From assembly GCA_002179805.1 (NCBI GenBank), contig NAVB01003089.1, positions 1 to 10,680 of the forward strand: DNA of 10,680 bases, read 5' to 3'. Below, piece by piece: positions 1 through 8,600 of this stretch (the stretch's first letter is position 1; the number at the start of each line of letters is the position of its first letter). This stretch comes from Acanthamoeba lenticulata. Its lineage: Eukaryota > Discosea > Longamoebia > Acanthamoebidae. The notes beneath the pieces are model-generated. The model had not been told where the DNA came from, searched no databases, and saw nothing but the letters and a program-made list of their open reading frames with translations. Position numbers and translations under genes: made by a program.

Positions 1-101
1 GGTAGGTGATATGCCGATGTGACGACATGGCTGGGTGACATCTATACAGCAACTCCGTATGTGGGGTTGAGGGCGTTGAGGGCTTGCTTCCTCTTCTGCC
101 G
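1..101. other. 3' flank of the RasGAP gene
   Basis: This stretch lies downstream of the RasGAP stop codon, which reads on the minus strand. It should hold the 3' UTR and cleavage site of that gene. I see no AATAAA on the minus strand and no coding signal on either strand. The window edge prevents any further statement. Confidence 0.4.
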
Positions 102-2578
102 CTAGCCTAGGCCGCTGCTCCTCTCGCGAACCAGTCGCACGAGCCGCTTGCGGTGGCCGCACTTGGTCACGCTCAGGCGCTGGACGTTGTCCAACTGGAC
201 CGCCTCCAGCAGCGTTTGCCCGTCGACTTGGTCCTTCAGCCAGAGCTCCTGGTACTCTGTGAGCTCGTTGGTGCCGAGCCACGCCACGACGTCCTCCACC
301 GACCAGTCCTCCATATCTGCATTGAGGTTGACGATGACGGTCAGCCCATGGGCTGGTTCACTTGTGCAGAACGGGGAGCGGGGGAGGACATACCCTTGAC
401 CTGCACGCTGGCCAGCCGTTCCCGGTAGAGCTCCTGGGCCTGAGCCAAGATCTTCTTGCGGTCGCCTAATCGCTTGATGCCCAAGTCGTTGAGGATTTCG
501 CGCGTGAGCTGCTGGAGGCGAAGGCCCGTCATGTTCTGCTTGTTGAAGGCGCGGCTGTAGTCCTTGATCACGTCGTCCTCCAGGCCGAGCGTCTGGAGCC
601 AGGCGCAGACCTGCTTGCGGTCCCATCGCACGACGTCCATACTGGCGTCCTTGCCGCCGCCGGACTTGCTCGCCGAGCGCGAGCGTCCACTGAAGCGGCC
701 GATGAAGGAGCCCAGCTTGGGCTTGGCCAGATCGACATCGTCCGAGTTGCTCAGCTGCTCGGCCGAGATGGAGCGATGCCGCTGGGCTCGCGTGAGCACC
801 GTCGGGGACGACATGGAGAAGCGGTTGTACGGGCTCGTCGTGCTGTTGGGGGCCGACCCGATGCTGTGCTGCAGAGCGGCAGCCATGGAGGCCGGCGAGT
901 CCGGGTGCGAAGCCGCGAACAGGGCGCGGAGCGAGTGCTGGACCTCGCGGTACCGGGCGTCGAGCCGCCGAATGGCGACCATGACGGCCATGTCCTCCTG
1001 GTAGGCCTGCAGCACGGCCATGCTCTCCTTGAGGCCCTCTTCGATCACCTGCACGCTGGCCTCGTCGAGGTTCTCGGTGAACGACGGCGGGTCGCAAGAG
1101 TCCGACGAGGACGACGAGATCGACGACGACGACGACAGCCGCCACTCAGCGCTCCGCTCGTTTTGGCCGTTGCGTGGGCTCGATTGCGGCGACGTCTCGC
1201 CCGATTCCGAGTCTCCCTGCTGGTGCTTGCTGGCTCCCTGGCTCTGTTGTTTGTTGTTGTTGTTGTTTTGGAGGTGAGCTCCAGCCTGGTTGAAGAACAA
1301 GAAGAGGGCACACGCACCACCCAGGAGAGGAAGGCCATGTGGATGGTGGCCACGTTCTCTTGGATCCAAGGATTGAAGCAGAGCATGTATTCCTCCTTCT
1401 CCAGCGTCGACTCGTTGACGAGGCTCTGGAGCAGCTTGGCCACCAGGATGAGCGATCGGCGCACCGACGGCGGCACTGCACACGAGACATAGCGCAACCT
1501 CGTCAGCCAAAGGGCCCACAGATAAGAACGATGACAAAGAGGACGATGCGGGCGCACCAGCTGAGGAGGTCAATTGCGATGCCTCGGGCGCGACGATGGC
1601 CGGGCAGAAAAGGCGCAGGAAGATCACGCCTCCGAGCGTGCGGTAGCCGCTGCCCGGGAATCGGGCTTCGGCGCTTTCAAACACGATGCGGATCACCTTC
1701 TTGAACGCCCTGGTGATTTGGGTGGGGAGAAGGAAAACACGGTCAGCTGCCGGTGATTGCCGGAAGAATCAAGGCAATTTAAATCGAGCACATTCACGAA
1801 CCAATCACCGAGGTGGTGTGCTAGGGTACGACAAGAACAACAACACAGCACAGCAACAACAACTACTACAGGCAGGGAGATACCTTGGTGTGGCCTCGAC
1901 GGAGGCGATGATGGTGTTGAGGAAGGCCGTCGCGCACTGGAGCAGGTTCTCGCGTGCCTGGCGCAGGGCAGGCGGGACTTCTCCATCTGGTTGGGAGAGG
2001 GTGAGGCCCAGGCGCGCCGGGTCGACTTCCATGGGCGCGTTGTCCTTGACCATCTTCTGTACCAACGGCTGCATCCGGCCGCGCTGTTGGGCGACGCGAT
2101 CGCTGACGGTTAGCCGGGCGGAGAGAGAGGAGCTCGAAGTGAGGGGGGTCTCCTCAACGCACCTGCGGAGCGGTGGCCTGCTTGGCGAACTCCGACAGGA
2201 AGTCAACCATGAGGCTACCCTCGCGAAGCATCAAACTTTCCGTCCCTGCAGTAACGTGCGGTCCCAGACCACCAGCGTCAGCGACAACGAAGAAGAAGGA
2301 AGAGGCAGGTAGAGGCCGTGAAGAGAGGGCAGGCAAATACCGGGAAGACGAATGGCCTGATTGATAGCGTTGTGGAGAAGTGAAACCAAGAGGGCCTCTT
2401 CATGCTCGTAGAGCCGGAGCACGGCAGAGGCGAAGTTGCGCCGGAGCGTGTCGTCTTTGATTATCTGGCCCTGAAGCGCCTCTTGGAGAGCGAGAATCCG
2501 CACAACGACGCGCTTGAGCGCTCGTAGGAACGCAGCGGGCTCCAGAACCGCCAGCTCTTCGCCGCTGTCGGTTGACAT
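102..2578 (-). CDS. Ras GTPase-activating protein with tandem C-terminal SAM domains
   Basis: Predicted to speed GTP hydrolysis by a Ras-family GTPase at a membrane. Exons in reading order: 2578-2341, 2245-2163, 2083-1884, 1709-1558, 1475-1318, 1243-394, 316-102. They total 1896 nt (631 aa plus TAG) and all phases match. The start is the ATG at 2578, followed by STDSGEE. The GAP domain spans about residues 40-280. Arg87 in LMLREGS sits where the catalytic arginine finger lies, EVDPARL follows, and FLRLFCPAIVAPE (204-216) matches the FLR...PA...P signature. Exon 5 supplies the helix RRSLILVAKLLQSLVN. A Ser-rich linker (about 314-324) and a helical segment (about 331-388) lead to SAM1 (about 484-550) and SAM2 (about 562-626). 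No C2, PH, IQ or CRAL-TRIO domain is seen. SAM domains usually mediate protein-protein contacts. The exon 5/6 junction is uncertain because two in-frame acceptors exist. Domain calls are from recognised motifs; the GTPase partner is unknown. Confidence 0.85.
1245..1268. repeat. (GTT/AAC)n simple repeat at an intron-exon border
   Basis: The plus strand carries runs of TTG/GTT, so the RasGAP transcript carries CAACAAC. The tract sits just before the preferred acceptor of exon 6 (exon start 1243). If the upstream acceptor were used, it would encode five Asn, Lys and two Gln. Confidence 0.7.
1836..1864. repeat. Imperfect (AAC)n simple repeat in RasGAP intron 3
   Basis: The plus strand reads AAC/ACA repeats interrupted by CAGCACAG. 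It lies inside the intron between RasGAP exons 3 and 4 (1883-1710). In the transcript it is GTT-rich, the complement of the CAA tract at 1245-1268. Confidence 0.7.
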
Positions 2579-3302
2579 CGTCGCGGAGGCTGTGCAGGTG
2601 AGTGCGTGGTGTATGGGCGAAGAGGCAAACAACCGCAAAAAAGTTGCGCGGGGTTGGCGAGAAAGATGGCGCGGTTGTCGGGACGCTCCACCAGTGACAA
2701 AACGACTACGGCGAACCGCGTAAAAGATGCGTTGGCAAAACGAAGGAGCGGTGAAGATCAAAGCAGCGGTTGTGTGGGTTGTGCTTGGTAGCGAGAAGAG
2801 AAAACAAGAACAATCGGCCGGGTAGCCCTGTTGTCAAAGGGCCCTGGTCGTCCAGGGAGCTCCGCTAAGCAACTTGCATGGCAGTCCCGATGACTTGCCT
2901 TAACGAGCAAACCACGCCGACTGATGTCGTAGATTTGGGTAATTGCTCCTAGAAGGAAACCGAACCGCATCGTTACCTTGGCACGCGCTGAGTCACTCAC
3001 CAATGGGGTCCTTGGCATAAGCGCCCGGAAAGGATCCCTTGAGTTTCCAGGGGCCTGTCGTGCCTCATCTTGTGTGTTCCTGCCTCGGCAACTGGTCGAG
3101 GGTGCACAATTAAGGCACTAGGGGCTGCAGATGAGGTGTGCAAAACAAGCCATACTCTTATGGCCTGCTCTTTACTTACTTCTTCATGGACACGCCTCTT
3201 CGCCCATCTGGGTCGGTACAACCGAGAGACTTTGTCATCGAAATTCAAAATTGTTCGCCCTGCTTGGAGAGCCTCATCGAACGGTGGGGAGCTTCCGCCA
3301 GG
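2579..3302. other. Gene-free interval: RasGAP promoter/leader and kinase 3' UTR
   Basis: Both flanking genes read on the minus strand, so this interval should hold the 3' UTR of the kinase and the promoter and 5' leader of the RasGAP gene. Short open frames exist on both strands (for example 86 codons on the minus strand, 3018-2758). They have mixed third-position bases, unlike the GC-biased neighbours, and no recognisable motif. A good donor (GTGAGT, minus 3000-2995) and an acceptor-like CTGCACAG just before the RasGAP ATG could mark a leader intron; this is inference. A perfect small hairpin, CCCTGG-TCGT-CCAGGG, lies at 2842-2857. I see no tRNA or other RNA gene. Confidence 0.45.
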
Positions 3303-4483
3303 TCAGCACGTGATGATGTCCATCGAATCGCTCCAATCATTGGTCGTGGCGCACTCCTCACCAGACTCGTTGTCCTCGACTAGGGTCGGACTGACGGGCT
3401 TCCTCTCGTAGAGCCAGAAGAAGGGGTGCTGACGGACGTGGTCCAGCGAGATTCGCTTTTCTGCAGATGAAGAGGCAAGTCAGACAGAGTCGCTAACCGA
3501 GCAGACGGAGAAGAAGCTGGAACGCACCAGGGTCGGTTGTGAGGCAGCGCGAGATCAGGTCGCGAGTAGCACGCGAGCCGCAGCCGCTCGGGAAGGAGTG
3601 GAACTTGCCCACCACCGTCCTCTTGAGCACGTCCTTGGGGACGGTGGCCTGGAACGGGAAGAAGGCGCAAACCATAGTGTACAAGACCGAACCCAGAGCC
3701 CAGGTGTCCACGGCTGGGCCAGAGTAGGGGATTCGCTGGATGATCTCGGGAGCCACAGTGTGCGGGCTGCCGCACCACTTCTCGAAGCGGGTGCCGGGCG
3801 TGAAGTAGGTGGAAAACCCGAAGTCGCACAGCTTGATGGAGAGGGTGGCCTCATCGATCAGGATGTTCTGTTGAACGCACAACACGATCGGTCAGGGCAA
3901 TGTCCCGAACAAGAAGAGGCCAAGCAACAAGACGCACCTCGATTTTAATGTCCCTGTGCACGATGCCATTGGCGTGCAGGTAGGAGACCGCCTCGACGAG
4001 CTGAGAGAAGATTCGGTAAATGGTGGGCTCATCGAGCCGGCCGCGCTGCTTGAGGAAGCGGAGAAGGTCGCTGCCGATGAACTCGAAGAACATGTACACA
4101 TGGCATTCGTCTTCGGCCACGTCGAAGAGGGAGACGATGCACGGGTGAATGCCCACCTTCTTGAGGATTTCGATCTCGCGGTCGACTTCTTGCCTCTTCT
4201 CCGGGGTGAGCTGAGTCTTGTTGATGATCTTGACCGCCACGCGGCGGCCAGTCGGTCGGTGAAAACCGAGCTTGACCTCACCGAAAGAGCCCCGTCCCAG
4301 CAGGTGTCGGGTGCAAATGAGGTAGTCGCCAAGGTTTGTGATGTCGTCGTTCTTGGTCCAGTCGCTGCTTCCCCGTCCCTGGCTGGCGTTGGTGAAGTCG
4401 AGAGAAGTGCGAGGCGAGGTAGAGGGAGGATTACACCGGGGAGGAGCAACGACAGTGTCGGCGCAGTCAGTGTCGAAACCCAT
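3303..4483 (-). CDS. Ser/Thr protein kinase, CAMK-like (AMPK/MARK/KIN1-related)
   Basis: A compact protein kinase, probably cytosolic, that transfers phosphate from ATP to Ser/Thr. Exons in reading order: 4483-3938, 3867-3528, 3460-3303; 1044 nt, 347 aa plus TGA, phases consistent. The start is the ATG at 4483; the open frame further upstream contains no ATG. The catalytic domain spans about residues 54-311: GRGSFG loop (63-68), VAVK with Lys85, Glu103, HRDIKIEN (176-183), DFG (197-199), APE (221-223), and Asp236 in VDTWALG. KRISLDHVRQHPFF (297-310) ends the lobe, and a short acidic tail follows. The HRDIKIENILID and CGSPH...APE patterns point to the CAMKL group. There is no UBA, KA1 or other accessory domain. 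The activation loop reads FEKWCGSPHTVAPE, with Lys212 where relatives have the LKB1-type Thr. It is divergent from the BORC-like gene and shares its promoter region. Confidence 0.87.
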
Positions 4484-4943
4484 GGTATGTGTTGTGTGTG
4501 TGAAAGAGGAGGTCGGTGGCGCCGGGGGCAAAGGGAGGAGAGAAAGAAACTGAAGTAGAAGTAGGAAAGGCGGAAGGGGAGTGGTTGAGGTTGAGCTTGG
4601 TCTTGTGCTTTGCGTTGTATGAATTGGGCTTGCGCTCAGCGATGGTAATATATACCAAAAAGGCCGGCCAGACCGCAGTGGGGCGCACTCCCGCCTGGGA
4701 AGAGGTGAGCTTCGGGGAGGCTCTACATTGCCACCACACGAGTTTCTCCAGAGAAGCTGTGCTCACCTCACCTCAGCGAGCGGACGTGCGGAAACTGTCC
4801 CGAAAATGCGGGCGCATCTCCGAACCGTGATGTGCCCGCGAATTCCGTCTAAAACACGGCATCTTCATGTGGCCAGGACGAAAATTCAAAGGAAGAAAGC
4901 CCTTCATTAGCCGCTACGAAGTCTGTGCCGAAAAGACAAAAAG
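4484..4943. promoter_or_regulatory. Divergent promoter region between kinase and BORC-like gene
   Basis: These 460 bases separate two start codons pointing away from each other, so promoters and leaders of both genes must lie here. Bases 4502-4585 are purine-rich on the plus strand, giving the kinase a pyrimidine-rich leader. The only AT-rich patch is GGTAATATATACC at 4644-4656. No coding frame in the interval has recognisable content. The location is certain from the gene models; individual elements are inferred. Confidence 0.6.
4649..4654. promoter_or_regulatory. Candidate TATA element (TATATA)
   Basis: TATATA stands alone in GC-rich DNA, about 165 bases before the kinase ATG and 290 before the BORC-like ATG. 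It reads the same in both directions, so it could serve either gene; the distance favours the kinase. No transcription start is known. Confidence 0.3.
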
Positions 4944-5426
4944 ATGGAGGCCGCTGACCCTTCGCTGGCCACTAAGGAGGAAGAAACGCGGCGATTGGAG
5001 AACATCGTGCTGGAGTGTGGCAAAGCTGCCAAACTTCTTCTCGATGGCTCGCACCAACATGAGGTCGGTTGCCAATTACCCTCCCCCCCTTTCCAATTCT
5101 CGTGCCGCTCACGCGCACCAAATGCAGGAACTGCTGAAAGCAGCCAAAGAGTTTGTGGTGTGTGAGCGCGACATCATGCGGACGGAGGATGTGCTCAGGG
5201 GAATGGAGCGGTCCATGTCTGAACTAACGGAAATGTACCCGTGTGCTCCCTTGGCTCTCTTTTTTCAGGTTCTTTTACAACTTCCTTTTCTCTGTTCAAT
5301 GGCGTGTGCAGGACATACTCGCTTCAGGTTAGCCTGGAAAAGCTGCCGCTGCTCGCGCGACAGTACGAGCGGCTGCCCGTGGCTGAGGGCGAATGGCTGG
5401 CACAGCCAACGAAGATCAAGTTCTGA
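4944..5426 (+). CDS. BORCS7: Small helical protein resembling BORC complex subunit 7
   Basis: Exons 4944-5063, 5128-5234 and 5312-5426 give 342 nt (113 aa plus TGA) with consistent phases. The start is the first ATG, in the context AAAGATGGA. The product is almost entirely amphipathic helix with no membrane segment or signal peptide. Residues about 38-66 (HQHEELLKAAKEF...MRTEDVLRGM) align by eye, with similar spacing, to the SELL-x2-AA...SED-x-LR-x-M region of BORCS7. The length (113 aa) is close to the roughly 106 aa of human BORCS7. BORC sits on lysosomes and recruits the GTPase ARL8 for kinesin-driven transport; that role is known for the family and only inferred here. The C-terminal tail (EGEWLAQPTKIKF) is not accounted for by the match. 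Another short coiled-coil subunit (BLOC-1/BORC, Mediator) remains possible. The gene itself is well supported; the name is moderately supported. Confidence 0.55.
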
Positions 5427-5639
5427 TAAACTTGTCAATACATTATCTTCTGTAATGCAGTCTCAGGGGTGATGGGGTAAGCGAAGCAGCATGTTTAAAC
5501 AGTGCTGGGGTCGTTGAAGGTTGAGTAGGAGGAGTTGACAGTCTTTGACCAAAGTCCGATGACGTCAGCAGCCTCCTGTCGTGGTGGTATCGCTCACACT
5601 TTAATCTGTTTCCTGTAGCAAACCACTCTTGGACCCACG
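5427..5639 (+). promoter_or_regulatory. Short spacer holding the NFXL1-like promoter
   Basis: Only 213 bases separate the stop of the BORC-like gene from the NFXL1 ATG, so the 3' UTR of one and the promoter and leader of the other must share it. An AATACA at 5437-5442 is a possible variant poly(A) signal for the upstream gene. The NFXL1 side contains a CTTTG-AC-CAAAG palindrome (5543-5554) and a perfect CRE. I see no TATA box. Confidence 0.5.
5560..5567. promoter_or_regulatory. Perfect CRE palindrome TGACGTCA
   Basis: TGACGTCA is the full ATF/CREB-type bZIP site. It lies 73-80 bases before the NFXL1 ATG, a typical core-promoter distance in compact genomes, and directly follows the CTTTG-AC-CAAAG palindrome. 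Binding by an amoebal bZIP protein is inference. Confidence 0.4.
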
Positions 5640-8600
5640 ATGAATGCGGCGCCACCCGGAAGCGTGTGGATTCGCAAGGCGATGCAACGGCAACAGGAGG
5701 CCAATCCGTATGCTGACGTTGCCGGAGGGAAGGCAATCTCTTCCTCATCGTCATCATCGTCTTCCAGCCGCTCCCGCCCCACCACTGGAGCAAAGAAGTC
5801 GGTTGCCCCTGCTGGGAGGAGCACCAACAACGCCAAGTCTGGAAGTGATGCGAAAACAGGCATCAATCACCCCAGCCGGCCGGGCAACGGAGCCCCCAAC
5901 AGCCACCACGCTCCTGACACCGCCACACACAAGCACCCGCACGAGCATGAAGAAGAGGGCGCGAAAGCAGGAGGGGAAGGTACTAAGAGCAAGAAGCAGA
6001 AGCGCGAGGAGAAGAAGGAGCAAATGGCGAAGGCGCTTGTGCGGCAGCAGGAGGTGCTGGCTACCTACCAGCGTAACCTCAAGGCCTCTGTCGAGAGCCT
6101 CATGCACACCGACGACTTGGAGTTCAGGTACGCGACCGCGTGCACCTTTGGCTGCTCGTCCTCCATCTCACCGTCTCGTTCCCCATTCCTACCGCGCTGC
6201 TGTGCACCACCAGCGATGAAGACGATGAGCTGGACGAGCGCGACTCCAAGCAGATCGATGCCTTGCTCAAAGCCACGCTCGGCAGCTACTCGGGTAGGAG
6301 CTCTCTCTTGGCTTGCCCCCTTACACAGTGCCCCGCACTATGCGCTATCGCTCACCGCGGTTCTACCCAACAGGCGACAAGGGCAAGCTGGACCGCACCT
6401 TCGAGAAGATCAAGGAGAGCGTCCACAGCGTGTGCATGATCTGCTTTGAGAAGGTCAAATGACGATGGCTCGCCCTTCTCTCCTTGTGTGTGGTATTGCT
6501 CACATTGTTTGTGTGCGAGAGCAGATGAAGATACACGATGCCGTATGGCAATGCGAGCAGGATCCTGGCGAAGGCTGCTTCCGTGCATTCCACCTCATCT
6601 GCCTGCAGAAGTGGGCACGGTCAGAGGCGCTGCGAGGAGCCACTTCAGACTCGGGTTCCTCCGGCAGCGCCAGCGAGGCGTCGTGGCCTTGGTGCGTTTT
6701 TTTGTCCCCCTTTGTCAGCCTTTGGCCGTCGCCACCGCCCACGCTCACGTTAGTCCCCCTTTTTCGCGCGCGCTTGCAGCCCCAACTGTCGTCGGCCGTA
6801 CAGCGTACCGGAGACGCCGAACACCTACCGATGCTTCTGGTACGGTTGAACCTCCCCCCCCCTCTTTGGGCCAAGATCTTTGACATGATGCCAATCGATT
6901 CATCACCAATCGCAGTAAGAAGGTGGTCAACCCGCCCAACGACCCGTGGATGGCTCCCCATTCTGTACGCCTTCCCCACCAGCCTCCATCGCCTCGCGTG
7001 CTGAACTGTCCTCCGCTCGTTTTTATGGTTTGTTTCTGGGACGCGCAGTGCGGCCAAACGTGCCAAAAGTCACTACGCGGCTGCGAGCACAAGTGCCTGC
7101 TTCTCTGCCACCCGGGTATGGTCGGCCGTGGAGCCCCAGCGTTACATCACAACGGGACGCTTACCTCGTTGTGTGATCTCTTCTCTTGCCCCGATCCTCT
7201 TCTTCCCAGGTCCGTGCCCGCCGTGTCCCCAGATGGTGGTGACCGACTGCTACTGCGGCCAAGACGAGCAAACGCGCCGCTGCGACAATCGTGATTGGTC
7301 CTGCGGAGAGGTGTGCGACGCGATGCTGGCCTGCCGCAAGCACAGCTGCCAGCTGGTGTGCCACAAGGGCCCGTGTCCGCCGTGCGACAAGAAGAGCGTC
7401 CGGACGTGTAAGTGCGGCCGGTACGCGCCAAATCTCCTCCTTCATTTACACGCCGTCGGCCGCCTACTGACGTCTTCATGACGTAAAGGCTTGAGGAAGA
7501 GCGGCCGTGCGCCGAAGCCGACTTCCAATGCGCGGAGAAGTGCGGCAAGCCCTACTCCTGCCGCCACCACAAATGCGAGAAGGCACTTCCCTCCGCCCCT
7601 CTTTGCTCTCGAGCCCCCGTGTCGCTACTCTCACACGCCATGATGACGACGATGGCTCCCGCTGACCCCCGCGCGCCCTCGGTGGTGTTGCAGGTGTGCC
7701 ACGCGGGCTCATGTGGGCCGTGTCCGCAGTCCGGCGCTCGCACGTGTCCGGTACTACTTGCTTTTTTGCGCCCCGCTGCTTCCCTGGAAGCGGTTCCTCA
7801 TACGTCTTTCTTCTTTCATTTCGTGTCGTGGTCCTCGACCGAGAACAGTGCGGCAAGCAGTCGTCGACTTTGCCCTGCACCGCCAAAGTCCCCTCCTGCG
7901 GCGATACGTGCGACAAGGTACCCTCAAGAGCCCACCATCGTTGTCCCCCCACCTTCCCCTGCTAGCAGTGCTGAGCTCACCCCTGGGAAAATCGTCGCGC
8001 GACACACGCAGTTCCTTGCATGCGGCAAGCATCGGTGCGAAGAGCGATGCCACGATGGGGATTGCCCGCCGTGTCGCACGATCATCGTACGCCGCATTAT
8101 TTATTGCCTGCCATGCCCCCTGATTCCCCTGTCGCGCCCCACCGATCGCTCATCCCGGGCGGCACACATCACAGAACAAGACCTGCAAATGTGGCAGCAC
8201 GCGCAAGCAGATGCAATGCCATATGGAGTTCATCTGCGACCGGTACGCAGTTGCTCCGCCGCCCCCCTTCTCCCCTGCTCGCATGTTTGGGGCCTGGTTT
8301 GCTGAAGCGCGCGGGCGCTTTCTCAGGCGCTGCTCGCGCATGCGGAACTGCGGGAAGCACCCGTGCAAGAAGCGTTGCTGCCTCCGGAACTGCCCGCCCT
8401 GTCCCGAGGTCCGTAGCCCCAATCTGAAGCCAATTGATTGCCTGCTGGGCTCTCGCGCACGCACACGTACACACAACGCTCACATTTTTGCATGTGCCCG
8501 GTGCGCAGGTGTGCAACAACAAGCTGACGTGCAGGAACCACCGATGCGAGACGGCGTGCCACCCGGGCAACTGCCTGCCCTGCCCCATCATGGTCGACAT

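Noticed and set aside
102..1145. A 347-codon minus-strand frame as a separate gene
   Set aside because: Only its last 71 codons are real (RasGAP exon 7, SAM2). The rest is an off-frame shadow of exon 6, which encodes SAM1 and the linker.
776..1492. A 238-codon plus-strand frame opposite RasGAP
   Set aside because: It is antisense to exons 5 and 6, Arg-rich, and shows no recognisable motif.
2881..2970. A possible tRNA B box (GGTTCGG) on the minus strand
   Set aside because: The match is imperfect and no A box, anticodon arm or acceptor stem could be found around it.
3070..3411. A plus-strand 113-codon frame in the gap before the kinase
   Set aside because: It overlaps the antisense of the kinase last exon, lacks the GC-biased third positions of real genes here, and has no motif.
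4655..4663. CCAAAAAGG as an SRF CArG box
   Set aside because: It has five rather than six A/T bases between CC and GG, so it does not fit the consensus.
7441..7488. Two TGACGT half-sites in NFXL1 intron 8 as a regulatory element
   Set aside because: They lie directly against the acceptor of a 68-nt intron, and half-sites this short are expected by chance.
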